Positions 22,834-33,180 of a DNA stretch of 64,000 nt are shown piece after piece. Below the pieces are notes generated by a model. The model worked only from the letters and a program-made list of their open reading frames with translations. It was not told where the DNA came from and did not search any database. The stretch is from Lytechinus variegatus. Its lineage: Eukaryota > Echinodermata > Echinoidea > Temnopleuroida > Toxopneustidae. The position numbers were made by a program, and so were the translations under genes. The stretch spans positions 33,757,733-33,821,732 of the forward strand of contig NC_054747.1 in the NCBI RefSeq assembly GCF_018143015.1, in the 5' to 3' direction. Positions within the stretch are counted from its first letter, which is position 1. Each line of letters begins with the position of its first letter.

Positions 22834-24762
22834 TGTTCATGTATCTTTTAAAACGTGTAAATAATATTGGACCAAACTGTGCATATATAATACAATTTAT
22901 CATGTATTTACACTTCAGTAGCTAGTGTTCATAGATTTGTTATAATTAGACTTGTACTTCAATTTTATGTTATGTGCCAAATATTGTTTTTGTACTTTCT
23001 CATGTATCTCTCTGAGTAAAAAATAAGAGAAATGCAACAGCTTTTTAAGTATCCATTTAGCATCCTATTACATTTATATGCCACATTTTTGCCAACAACA
23101 AAATATGAACAAAAATCTTTATTATTTTCTTGCTCTTCCTCTTTCATGCTCAAGTGTTAAACTGTATTTTTTTTTCCTTTTGCGTAGTTTGTAGGACTGT
23201 TTGTTGTAACAACTTACGAGAGGCTTTATAATTTTCAGTTAATTTCAACGAAGGGGTGCAGAATGTTTTGGTCAGTGGGGAGGGGTTGGCCAAGTATAAA
23301 ATCACAATAAGATGGTTATTGTCGGGAGTTTGTACACATTCCAATAATTGAAAAAAGTGGGGGGTGTCTTTCAATGATTTTGAAAATAGGGGGCTGAACG
23401 TGCACTAAATCTCAATAAAATAATCATCAGGTTTTGTATTCACTTATTGAGAAAAAAACCTTCCCCATATTCTGTAACCCCTGTCAACTGTCCTTATATG
23501 ACAAAAGCACATGATTTTATTACATCATAGTTCTTTGTATACTTTCCTAAAGTGATAATGGTATTCATATTTGTCACTTATTCATTCAAAGTTGAACAAA
23601 CTTGCCAAAGAACACAGCCTTGATTTTTGTACCTTTTTTACTCTTTTATGGCATAATAATATTCATTATGAATGTATGATATGTTATAGATTTACATAAA
23701 TAAATTGTATTGAAGTAAACCATTCAAATAAATTATGTCTGCATTTGTCATTGTTTATTTTGTTTTGAGCATCAGTTATTGAAATGATGAAAGTGAAATG
23801 GATGAAATAAACAAATTTAGAATTTTCTTTGCGATAATCATATTCCTTTGATTTTCATGCCTCTTTTTCTTTTCTCTGTCTTCCTTTCTTTTTATTTTTT
23901 TTTTGCTTTCCCTTTTTCTTCTTCCTTCTTCTCCTCTTTCTCCTCTTTTTTCTTCCTTCTTCCTCTTCTTCTCCTCCTTCTCCCCCTCTTCCTCCTCCTT
24001 CTCCTTCTTCTCTCTTTCTCTTCCTCCTCCTTTCCTTATTATTCCTCTCCTTGTTCATTTATCCCTTCTCTCTTATTTTCTACTATCTCTTTGAACATGA
24101 GATGGCGCTCGACTACTTGTTTGAATGTTGCACTTCAATTCCAAACACATGTATAAATATGTATTTCACAAAGCATCCTTCGAGAAAGAGTCCGAATTTT
24201 CAAAAAGGCCGAGAAGGGGGCAAATGAAAGGACAAAATAAAACGTTGTGAGAGACAAGGGTTAAAAGGAAAGTATATAGGTGTAGTACATTTTCTTGTTT
24301 TTGTTTTGAAGAGTGATTTAGAGCATTTATTCAGCTTGAATATGCTGCATGTGAAATGGATTGCGACAGCATGAGCTTCTAGTGGGCTCCTCAAAGAACC
24401 TTTTACCCCCTTTTCTCCTTTTTTCAAAATATTTGGGGGCAACGGTTCAAACTGGGGAAACATAGCCTTATGCCACTCCATCCCGGTCCCGCCTACGTCC
24501 AACACATAGTTTCCTTACCGCAAACAAAAATAATAAATTCTTGCAAAAATAATTACAAGAAAAAAGGGAGTTTACCCCCATAAAAATGAGCGCCCCTCAG
24601 ATAAAATTGGAGCCGACATTAATTTTGGTTAATTTACAGCGGAACAGGTCTGCGCATCATACAGTTGGCCTACGGGGCCGAGCTTTCGACGTCATCTGTA
24701 GTCATAGAGGTGGATTTAGAAAGCTAGAACTCCTTAAGTCCGTAAGTGCCGATGGCTTCTTT
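22834..24762. other. Non-coding spacer with a pyrimidine-rich tract
   Basis: No gene was seen. Positions 23855-24060 form a (CTT/CCT)n-rich tract whose poly-Ser/Phe/Leu and Arg/Lys/Glu frames are artefacts. The rest is A/T-rich single-copy-looking DNA. Confidence 0.6.
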
Positions 24763-25376
24763 AAAGGACAAGTCCACCCCAACAAAAACTTGATTTGAAT
24801 AAAAAGAGAAAAAATCAACAAGAATAACACTGTAAATTTCATCAAAATCTGGTGTAAAATAAGAAAGTTATGACATTTTAAAGTTTCGCTTCATTTCACA
24901 AAACAATGCACATCTCGGTCGGTATATGCAAATGAGGGAACTGATGACATCACTCACTCACTATATTTTTGTATTTTATTATATGAAATATTAAATATTT
25001 TTATTTTCTCGTCATTGCCATGTAATGTAAAATGAACTTTCATTCCTCCCTGAACACGTTGAATTCTATATTATTTTAACACGAGTTGCTTCAGGCAAGG
25101 AGATCCTAATCATCAAATTCGTAAAAATTGAAATATTGTAAATTCATACAATAAAAAACAAAAGAAATAGTGAGTGAGTGAGTGACATCATCGACTCTCT
25201 CATTTGGATGTAACTGACTCGTTCATATTACTATTTTGTTAAAAATAAGCGAAACTTTGAAATGTCAGTCAGTCTTATTTTACATCCGATAAGTTGATGA
25301 AATTTTCAGCATTGTGCTTGTCTGAGGCTCTATTGATTCAAATCAAATTTTTCTGAGGTGGATCGACTTGACCTTT
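24763..25376. mobile_element. Long-TIR MITE family AAAGGACAAGTCCACC, copy 3
   Basis: Left end AAAGGACAAGTCCACCCC and right end GAGGTGGATCGACTTGACCT, with extended inverted arms around a unique centre containing the shared phrase TTCATTCCTCCCTGAACACG. Its right end abuts a SINE 3' tail. Confidence 0.85.
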
Positions 25377-25550
25377 AATAATAATAATAATAATATTCCG
25401 CATTTATGTAGCGCTTATTACATCGGAACGACGTCTCTAAGCGCTTTACAGACATATTATTACCCCGGTCATCGGATCCTTGCATGCCCGCATACAATGT
25501 ATGCACCTTGTCCACTCCCTGGGGAGCATTCCAACAAGAGTTCCCTTTAG
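25377..25550 (-). mobile_element. SINE family A, 3' part
   Basis: Read on the minus strand it ends in GCGCTACATAAATGCGGAAT and a (TTA)n tail. The plus-strand phrase GACGTCTCTAAGCGCTTTAC corresponds to the 3' part of the full-length SINE at 36421-36716. The 5' head is missing. Confidence 0.6.
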
Positions 25551-25551
25551 A

Positions 25552-25990
25552 GGGGCAAAACTTTGTTGTAAAAATAGCAGAAAAAATAATGAGGCATCAT
25601 AAGGTTTGAGGAAAATCCAAGACTAAGAAAGTTCTTTGGAATTTCAAATTCTTGATTTGCGACGTCATAAACCAGCAGCTGCCTCAGATGTTATGCAGGC
25701 TTTAATATAAAATGCATTCATTTCACTTTTTTTAATGGTTCGTGATGACTAATAGCTTTATTTTCTCTTAGGAGCATGTGTATGTTGATATACTGATAAG
25801 CCTCCATTTTCAATTTTCTGAAAACCTTTTTTGAAAACCGTTCCGCGGCCCCTTGCATATGAAAAATTAAATGATTGAAATTCTAAAAAATTTTATTCAT
25901 TGATGGATTTTCTTCAAGCCAAGTTCACCACTTATCATTTTTGTTTCTTTGCAAGTTTTTAAACGTTTTGTCAGGGTGAACTTCCCGTTC
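25552..25990. repeat. Dispersed repeat family with TTGTAAAAATAGCAGAAAAA
   Basis: It shares the phrases TTGTAAAAATAGCAGAAAAA, GGAAAATCCAAGACTAAGAA and GACGTCATA with segments at about 29925-30190, 30325-30470 and 56828-57120. The far end GTCAGGGTGAACTTCCCGTT is roughly inverse to the near end. Probably an old DNA transposon; bounds are approximate. Confidence 0.5.
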
Positions 25991-26306
25991 AAAAGGGCTC
26001 CTGGTTTTGGGGCAGTACTAATGAAGTTTACCTTTTCATTTTCCTTTTTATTTTTTTGGGCCTATTCATATTGGTATTTTTTGCAGAAAACGATATCCAT
26101 CCTATAAATTTACGCTAGCAGACGACACAACCGACTTGTTGAACATTTGCAAAAAAATAGAACGCCATCTCTTGTCGCGATGAAGTCAACTCTAACACAG
26201 AATTAAATGCGGACGTCGGAGGAATCATGCCCGCCTTTTCGAAATTAATGTGAGATCGGCCGGCCGGCGGGTTGAGCACATGAATACATTAAATTTCGAG
26301 CCATCT

Positions 26307-26345
26307 GATTGGTTGTTGCGCGATCCTCTACGAATGGTATAAATA
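26307..26345 (+). promoter_or_regulatory. H2A.X promoter: CCAAT box (inverted) and TATA box
   Basis: GATTGG (26307-26312) is an inverted CCAAT motif and TATAAATA (26338-26345) a TATA box, 70 bp before the ATG. The spacing predicts a start site near 26370 and a 5' UTR of about 45 nt. This layout is normal for replication-type histone genes. Confidence 0.8.
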
Positions 26346-26414
26346 GCTTGACACGGCGTGTAATTATCATTCATTCGTTTTACTCACGTTACACCAACCA
26401 CTCAACAATCCAAG

Positions 26415-26825
26415 ATGTCTGGACGTGGAGGAAAAGGAGGAAAAGCACGCAACAAGGCAAAGAGCCGTTCAGCTCGAGCAGGACTTCAGTTCCCAGTAGG
26501 CCGTGTCCATCGCTTCCTTCGCAAGGGAAATTATGCTTCCCGTGTTGGCGCCGGAGCCCCAGTTTACATGGCTGCAGTTCTTGAATATCTCGCAGCTGAG
26601 ATCCTCGAGTTGGCTGGCAACGCCGCACGCGACAACAAGAAGTCCCGTATCATCCCCCGTCACTTGCAGCTGGCTGTCCGTAACGACGAGGAGTTGAACA
26701 AGCTGCTTAGCGGAGTCACCATCGCACAGGGAGGTGTTCTGCCCAACATCCAGGCCGTGCTTCTCCCCAAGAAGTCTGCTGCTGCCAAGAAGGGTGGAAA
26801 GAGCAGCCAGAGCCAGGAATATTAA
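26415..26825 (+). CDS. H2AX: Histone H2A.X
   Basis: An intronless gene for a 136-residue core histone that pairs with H2B in the nucleosome. The start [20 protein letters not shown], the core [20 protein letters not shown] and the full acidic patch ([10 protein letters not shown] and NDEEL) are canonical. The tail [10 protein letters not shown] ends in SQE plus an aromatic residue, the defining H2A.X motif whose serine (S133 here) is phosphorylated by ATM/ATR-type kinases at DNA breaks. The ATG follows a CAAG context 70 bp after a TATA box, and a stem-loop lies after the stop. No other core histone gene of ordinary type is in the window, so this is an orphan locus and not part of a tandem quintet. 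It is the only canonical H2A seen. Confidence 0.96.
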   Translation: MSGRGGKGGKARNKAKSRSARAGLQFPVGRVHRFLRKGNYASRVGAGAPVYMAAVLEYLAAEILELAGNAARDNKKSRIIPRHLQLAVRNDEELNKLLSGVTIAQGGVLPNIQAVLLPKKSAAAKKGGKSSQSQEY

Positions 26826-26856
26826 TTTTCCTGTGCCCAAGCACCATCATCAAATC

Positions 26857-26891
26857 GGCCCTTTTAAGGGCCATCACATTTTCAAGAAAGA
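26857..26891 (+). terminator. Histone 3' stem-loop and purine-rich HDE
   Basis: GGCCCTTTTAAGGGCC (26857-26872) is the replication-dependent histone stem-loop bound by SLBP. CAAGAAAGA (26883-26891) is the downstream element that pairs with U7 snRNA. Together they direct cleavage without a poly(A) tail, 32 bp after the stop codon. Confidence 0.95.
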
Positions 26892-28500
26892 ACAAATCGA
26901 ATATATCTCTTTAAAAAAGTTTTATTGTATTTTTTTTATTAAATGAGGAAATACCGGAGACACGGTTGAGTGGGAGTTTTCCGAGTAGGGTCAGGGAGGG
27001 GCTTCATGATAAATTAGGCCTAGAAGTAGAACTATGCCAATAAACTAAAAGTAAACCCAAGATTAAAGAATAAGATTAACAGTTTGCATTCCTAGGCCAT
27101 TTTGGCTTCATGATTGCAAGGAATGGTGCCTGGGATAGCTAGGGGCAGGGCTCCAGTCTGATGTCCCCTCTCAAATTTTGTAGATTTATCTGCATGAGCG
27201 GCCACATAAAAAATGCATTTTTTTAACCAAGTCTGGGTTTTAGTTTACTGCCCCTCATACTGAACAAATAAGGGGATAGAAGATTAAAAAGGAGAAATAA
27301 ATTTTCAGAAAGTGACATTCGGATGATGGAATCGGAGGGGCATGGATCCCCCCCCCTTAAAAAACTACTTTAAAGCCGATGTGTGGAAAAAATATGTGAT
27401 TTATATTTTTTTGCTCGCTTGCAGCTTTTCAGAAACATTGCCACAACGAAATGCTATACGATGTCTGGCCCCTCAAGTTTTTTTTGTTGCTTTATTTATT
27501 ATGCCACTGCCCCCATTTTTATATCAACTTCTGAGCAACCACGGAGGGTGTTGGGCCTGGACCGGAGTCAACCTTTTTAGGGTCGGCTTTTCTCCTTGAT
27601 TTTTTTTTTTGGGGGGGGATGAGGCGCCCCTATAATGAGCGTTCCGAGCAGTAAACACAATTGCACGGGCCTGGGAGTGATATAGCCCCCATTAGAGAGC
27701 TGGAAACTAATTTTTGAAAAGAGCACTAAAAATTATTCATTGCAATTATAAAGTTTATCAAATTTAGCAGACTGAATGATAAAGCTGTAACAGTATTTAT
27801 TTATTGTATTATTTTGGAGGGGGGCTGATTCCGAAATGCTACATAATGGTGCTAGTAGATGACAGCTAATTTGACAATGAAGATGGGCCGGAAAATCGGA
27901 CAATAAACTATGGTTACAAAAATCAACTGCCAAGAAACGAAATGAAATATGGATATGCGTTTATATAAAAACAAATATCACTATCAATGCATTACAAATA
28001 TTCTTAAAATGATTACAAATGAAGTTAAACTGCCAAACTTCTCTTCTAAAACAATGTCAAAGCAGAGGGGAAAAACCCATATTAATCGACAAAAAAAACA
28101 CATACTTTGAAAAGATGACTTTCCCCCCTGAATATAATAGAAATAATCTCTTTTGAACACATTAATTGTACAAGAATAAAAACAGGATTAAAGATTATTT
28201 CAAGGGTTACTTAGAGGAAGGTTATAATCCTAAAACTTCCCTACACACTAACCTTACCCCCCTCCCCCTCATCTCTTTCCCCAGACACACAAGTTCACTT
28301 CAACTCAACACCACCCACAGCCCCCCCCCCCCCCCCTCTTCCCCGTCACAAAACTCACACATCCATCTACACACGTACACCCACACTCGATGCATCCTGC
28401 TCTGGTACAACTATCTGTATTTGAACAAATAAACTAAACAAAACAGAAACAACATGAAGCAACCAATACATCCATAGTATTAATTAAGGTATGCATTGAT
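26892..28500. other. Spacer with repeat fragments
   Basis: No gene was seen. Positions 27340-27640 hold a repeat fragment with TTGCTCGCTTGCAGC and TGGCCCCTCAAG, phrases that recur in the hAT-type element near 60440-60540. Positions 28240-28400 are C/A-rich low-complexity DNA. Confidence 0.5.
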
Positions 28501-28530
28501 TTGTTCCCAATTCCTTAAGTGCACCCCCAG

Positions 28531-28977
28531 CTAAACGCTTTGATATTCTGTATCTCTATACTCTTTAACCAAATGTGTCACTTTCTGTACGGTTGGCAAT
28601 ATTCCTTGTTTTCTTGAACTAAATATAATATACATAATTAAGAATATAATACAGTTTATTAAAGTTACTCTTGTAGTATTTCCAGATATCCCCATGAAAA
28701 TTGTTTTCCAACTGTCACTGCCAAGTTCATTAAGTTGAAATATTTTACTCATCTCTTCCCATAATCGCTTAACTTCAGGACAATAAAAAAAATAATGTTG
28801 GTAAGAATTAACTTCTTTTTTACAAAAGGAACACAAATCATCTCTCAAAACCATATTTAAAAAGTTCCCTTTTCGTGTACACAGCCCCTTGTAATTGTTA
28901 GTATTTAAATTTTCTGTTTTTATTGCACTGCGCTGCATGAACCATTCCATTCTGGAATAGCGCCATGTCGCAAACAC
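28531..28977 (-). pseudogene. LINE ORF2 C-terminal fragment (L1/Tx1-like)
   Basis: A 148-residue open frame contains LCSFCKKEVNSYQHYFFYCP followed by EVKRLWEEM. This CxxC...H...C knuckle and W pattern is usual at the C-terminus of L1/Tx1-type LINE reverse transcriptases. Upstream, GNFLNMVLRDD fits the linker before it. Reverse transcriptase and endonuclease are absent. The upstream side (28978 onward) is occupied by a TA-flanked DNA transposon at 29008, so the LINE is 5'-truncated or interrupted there. Confidence 0.7.
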
Positions 28978-29007
28978 GACTGTTATTGTTCATTGAAGAA
29001 TGAAATA

Positions 29008-29841
29008 CTGTAGGAGCTGTTATTTTCGCGGATTTCGCGAATTGCCGATCGGCCGCGAATTTAACAACACGCGAAAATATTGACACATTTCTTAGTCAGC
29101 GCCAATGCCCCCAACAGCAAAGCTTTGCTATAGAAAACATCCTGCATAGCGAAAAAATGGAGATATGCACCTCTATATGTACATAAAAATAGGCTTAGAA
29201 AGTACAGTTAGTGATTCAAAAAGTTAGCTAGAATTTCACTTTTTTTAATTTCTCAAACAAAATCAGGGCCTAAACTATTTTCTAACATTATTTTATCAAT
29301 ATTTATACACTCACTGTAATATTAAAATGTATTTTCCATGAAACAATTTGATTTTATTGTCATCTGATTGACTCTATACACACGTATTGGTAGCTATTTG
29401 CATACTCATTAATATTCATAAGTCACATGACCAAAATTTTGAAGGTTAACATTCTGTTCACAAAATTCCACAATTTTGCACTTTTTACCAACTTTTTGAA
29501 AAATGAATCGAACCAAACACAAAATGCCAAAGATTGCTTAACCCTATAGATCCTAAGGCATGATGAATTTTTAGATCTAAAGGTTAAAAAAGTGAAATTT
29601 AAGCCACTTTTTCCACAATTTGTAACTGTTTTTACAGGGACATATTTATGTACAAAAGACATATCAGCATGGTGTCTTTGAGGAGTTTAGATTTGCGCAT
29701 GAATTGCACTAGTTTTGCTTCTTTGAAATGCTGAGGAAATGTATGGTACATCTTCCGATCGCGAATTTAACAACCCGCGAAAATGTCGGGATCCCCGCGA
29801 TTCGCGAAAAATTCTGTACGCGAAAATAACAGCTTTTACAG
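29008..29841. mobile_element. TA-flanked MITE with CTGTA(A/G)(A/G)AGCTGTTATTTTCGCG ends
   Basis: Left GAGCTGTTATTTTCGCG and right CGCGAAAATAACAGCTTTTA are inverted repeats, each next to TA (29006-29007 and 29842-29843), as in Tc1/mariner-type insertion. Internal arms repeat CGCGAATTTAACAACNCGCG. The 834-bp element has no transposase frame. Confidence 0.8.
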
Positions 29842-29924
29842 TAGTTACATACAAGTATTATTGTGTTGGCCAAAAATAATTTTTCGGAATTTTGCATCCA
29901 AATTTTTAGAAGTTCATATTATAG

Positions 29925-30190
29925 GAAAATTTTCCTCTGACGAAAAATAAGTTGTAAAAATATTAGAAAAAAACTGGGATAATCCATCAAAGATTAAGGA
30001 AGTTATTACAATTTTGATTTCTGACGTCCTATATATGCGAGCTGGCTCAGCTGCCCCATTAATATGTAACACAAACAAAATGAATTATAATTTTTCAATG
30101 GTCTATGACTAGAATTTTCATTCTTTTAGGAGCAGGTTTGAAATGATTTGTATGTAGATATACGCTCTGACGAAAAAAAAATTGTGAAAC
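29925..30190. repeat. Dispersed repeat, same family as 25552-25990
   Basis: Contains GTTGTAAAAATATTAGAAAA, GATTAAGGAAGTTATTAC and GACGTC in the same order as the family members at 25552 and 56828. Another partial copy follows at about 30325-30470. Confidence 0.5.
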
Positions 30191-30199
30191 CCCCCCCCC

Positions 30200-30231
<32 letters not shown>

Positions 30232-30469
30232 TCTATATATATATTTATATATAATTGAATAAATAAATATATAAAAATAATCAAATGAATAAATAATAAC
30301 AACGATAAACAAATAATAGTGATTAGAATTTCGAGTTTTTAATTCCTGACGGATACGAGCAGCTGCCCGATTAAAATTAATTTCAAATCTTAATTGTTCA
30401 TGACTGAATTCTTGTTTCTTTCAGAAGATGGTATAGAATGATATAGAATTGATATGCTGAACGTATTAT

Positions 30470-31190
30470 GTTTTATTATTTTTCTAGCCACTATAAATTA
30501 CTCTCTATACCCAGATCTTTCACCATAATTTTGAAAGAAATGGGGGTCCTTCCCCCATTTCTTTTACAACACTTTTGAATAAAGAGTTGCCAAAAGGCTT
30601 TGAGGTATACATAAAGTTAAATGACCTATACTATGAGCTAGAAATGTTTGATAGCTAAACAGGCTGCACTATTTCTTCTTTATTTATATTCCACGTACTG
30701 GCTTTCCCGTCTTTTTCTCCTTTGTTTTTGACCAGATCAAACGGCCTGTCACCGCCCATGCATTTCCCCCGATGTATCGCTAATAATATGGCAGATCCAG
30801 TATACGCCATTGGCCAAAGGGCTGCATCACGTGATTATTGCTACTTAATTCGAGGCCACATGCGGCGCGACGCCATCAATTCCAGTACGTTGTTTGTGTT
30901 TTTTTTTTTTTGGGGGGGTGTCATTTTTTTTAACATATAGGCCTAAATGGGGATGTCTGTTTGACTTCCAACCCGCTCCTCTTAAAAAGAGAGTTGGTAG
31001 AATGTTAAAATAGTGTTGAAAATCATTAACGGCATCATTAATTTCCCTTTGGTATATAGGAGTACCTTTCCATGCAGGTTTGTTTACTACATTGAAAGCC
31101 ATAGGCTAGCTATGTAACAAACATTAGACCACTGAGCTACAAGACTACCCTCGGGGTGTTTCCATGATGCAGCTCTGAATTCTTAATTAT
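30470..31190. other. Spacer without a recognised gene
   Basis: Contains one tight hairpin at 30534-30564 (AAAGAAATGGGGG paired across a 5-nt loop) and short G/T runs. No exon or RNA gene was seen. Confidence 0.5.
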
Positions 31191-31194
31191 CAAG

Positions 31195-31420
31195 TACACA
31201 GCAAAAACTGTGGTGTTAACCGGTGTACATAGAGGACCACACCAGTTATTTTACACCGGTGTTAAATTGGTGGTGTTAATTTTACACCTATAGAGGGGGT
31301 ACAACACCTTTTGTTGTTACATTTACACTCTTTAGTGTTATGTTTAATCTCTAGGGTGTAATTTTAACACCTCAGGGTGTGTTAACACCAATTAGTGTCA
31401 GTTTTAACACCGAATGTAGG
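31195..31420. repeat. Array of GTGTTAACACC-type motifs in both orientations
   Basis: Short phrases GGTGTTAA and TTAACACC alternate about fifteen times within 225 bp (for example ACACCGGTGTTAA and GGGTGTGTTAACACC). The block is self-complementary and has no regular period. Confidence 0.7.
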
Positions 31421-32088
31421 ATCCACAAACACCCAATTCCTTTTTCCATTTTGGTCATCATCCAACAAAAATATCTCTGGTGCACATTCAAGATTTTGAA
31501 TATCATCGCTCTCGGCACGTTTGGAGTCGTGAGAGAAATTTGAATTGCACTTGCATAAATCAAAATTGAATTTTCGAGGAACAGGTACAAGCCTATATAT
31601 ATTTTTGTTATTATATCTGGACATTAAAAAAAAATGTTAAATACGCAGTCTGAAAGCCCCATTTCAATATTAACCGAGTTTTCATGAGGCCCGAACATTC
31701 TTACGACTGCTAATATACTGTGATAGCCTGCATTTTGGCACAATACATGTCATAATTATGATTACGAGCGACCAGTCTCCCTCCACGATTATCCAAGGCT
31801 TCCTGTTACTATATTAGGGTCAAAGTGCACTTTATTTTACAATGAATGCACACAAAGTCATGTACAATCATCCGTAAAATAGCTCCATGGTATATTGCGG
31901 ATAGTATGCAGTCAATATTTGCATGGTAATGCACACACAAAATAAAACTGAGCTTTCCTGATATGAAAGTAATGGAGATTTGATAACGTGCACCGTGCTG
32001 GCTGTACCTTAATCATGTTAATGGATTCGCTCGCATCATCTGCACATAATTGATTTACGTTTTTATTTTAATACCGCTTGCGAGCGCA

Positions 32089-32146
32089 TATAAAAGGTAC
32101 AATATTCGCAATGGCTCAATTTGACCAAGGAGCTTGAAGCTCCTTG
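32089..32146 (+). promoter_or_regulatory. TATA box and 5'-UTR hairpin of H2A-like gene 1
   Basis: TATAAAAG at 32089-32096 lies 93 bp before the ATG. At 32126-32146, CAAGGAGCTT and AAGCTCCTTG form a perfect 10-bp inverted repeat around one base. It would fall at or near the expected start site and could form a hairpin in the leader. Confidence 0.6.
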
Positions 32147-32188
32147 ATTTGATGCAACATTAGTTCGAGAGCTAATTCTTGAGGAATA

Positions 32189-32629
32189 ATGTCTGAGCAT
32201 GATCTGGTAAAAGGCGGGAAAATTCGACGTAAGACCGAGAGTCGTTCGGCCCGAGCAGGATTGACGTTTCCAGTTGGACGCGTTCATCGTCACCTACGTA
32301 AAGGACGCTACGCCTCCCGTATCAGCGCTGCAGCGCCGGTATTTCTCGCCGGAGTGCTCGAATACTTGGTCACAGAACTCCTCCAACTATCCGGTTTTAG
32401 TACATATCTTAGTACTGGTCGATCAAGTAGTAACCCAAGAAAGCGCATAACACCACATCTCCTGCAGCTAGCTGTCCTTGACGACGACGAAATATCAAAG
32501 ATCTTCCAGGGAGTCACCATTTCTCAGGGAGGGGTTAATCACCCCCAGAAGATTCCCGCACTACTACTCCCAAAACGCAAGAAGGGGAAGCGAAGTGCTG
32601 CTGGAAAAAAAGCGGGAAAGACCAGCTAG
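32189..32629 (+). CDS. Divergent H2A-like histone, gene 1
   Basis: A 146-residue intronless frame. The histone fold is clear: [20 protein letters not shown], then LEYLVTELLQLSG and ITPHLLQLAVLDDDEISKIF, and a basic tail KRKKGKRSAAGKKAGKTS. Loop L2 carries about four extra residues (SGFSTYLSTGRSSSNPRKR instead of [12 protein letters not shown]). The acidic patch is altered: E64 is Q and the N-D-E-E cluster is D-D-D-E. No SQE motif and no 3' stem-loop follow, so a polyadenylated replacement-type mRNA is likely. A cleavage-stage/maternal or germline H2A variant is possible but unproven. The frame is intact and codons are conserved against gene 2, which argues against a simple pseudogene. Confidence 0.8.
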   Translation: MSEHDLVKGGKIRRKTESRSARAGLTFPVGRVHRHLRKGRYASRISAAAPVFLAGVLEYLVTELLQLSGFSTYLSTGRSSSNPRKRITPHLLQLAVLDDDEISKIFQGVTISQGGVNHPQKIPALLLPKRKKGKRSAAGKKAGKTS

Positions 32630-32656
32630 AATTAGGAGACTATTGTCTATCTATGG

Positions 32657-32664
32657 TATAAAAG
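32657..32664 (+). promoter_or_regulatory. TATA-like motif before H2A-like gene 2
   Basis: TATAAAAG ends 15 bp before the gene 2 ATG. A start site 25-30 bp downstream would fall inside the ORF, so it cannot serve the annotated start in the usual way. Confidence 0.4.
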
Positions 32665-32679
32665 CTAATCTCAAGTGAA

Positions 32680-33180
32680 ATGTCTGGGCATGATGCAAGT
32701 AAAGGCGGCAAAGTTCGACGAAAGGCCGAGAGTCGATCGACCCGAGCAGGATTGACGTTTCCAGTTGGACGCGTTCATCGTCACCTTCGAAAAGGACGCT
32801 ACGCCTCCCGTATCAGCGCCGCGGCGCCGGTCTTCCTCGCCGCTGTTCTGCAATACCTGGTGGAAGAATTACTCACGTTGGCCGACAACGAGCGCGACAT
32901 GAGGTGTACATATTTTTACCTGGATTGGGGCATGGCGCCCAAACCGAAGAAGCGGATCAACCCTTATCATCTGAGGCAGGCCGTTGGCAATGATGATGAG
33001 ATTTCTGAGACATTCCGTGGGGTGACCATTGCCCAAGGAGGGGTATACCCACAAAAACTGCCGGCTATTCTCCTCCCTAAACGTAAGGCTAAGGAGTGTG
33101 CTGCCGCTAAAATCGAGGGAAATAAAAATCCGTTTAAGTGTAATAATCATCCATTTTTGCATCCGCCATCCTCTCCTTAA
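32680..33180 (+). CDS. Divergent H2A-like histone, gene 2
   Basis: A 166-residue frame beginning 50 bp after the stop of gene 1 and co-linear with it (offset 491 bp) for the first 60 or so codons. The fold is recognisable: [53 protein letters not shown]. About 13 extra residues sit in loop L2 ([20 protein letters not shown]), and the acidic patch has lost E56 (Q) and E64 (T). The C-terminus [12 protein letters not shown] is unlike any H2A. No stem-loop follows. It may be a variant histone, the second cistron of a shared transcript or a decaying duplicate; the open frame over 166 codons favours a functional or recently functional gene. Confidence 0.65.
   Translation: MSGHDASKGGKVRRKAESRSTRAGLTFPVGRVHRHLRKGRYASRISAAAPVFLAAVLQYLVEELLTLADNERDMRCTYFYLDWGMAPKPKKRINPYHLRQAVGNDDEISETFRGVTIAQGGVYPQKLPAILLPKRKAKECAAAKIEGNKNPFKCNNHPFLHPPSSP

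Noticed and set aside
23855-24156. Membrane-like Phe/Leu/Ser-rich ORF
   Set aside because: Composition follows a CTT/CCT-rich tract; the opposite strand gives an equally artificial Arg/Lys/Glu frame.
32680-33180. H2A-like gene 2 as a gene with a short intron covering the L2 insertion
   Set aside because: The extra segment (about 39 bp) is far below intron size and lacks a GT...AG pair that would restore the canonical frame.
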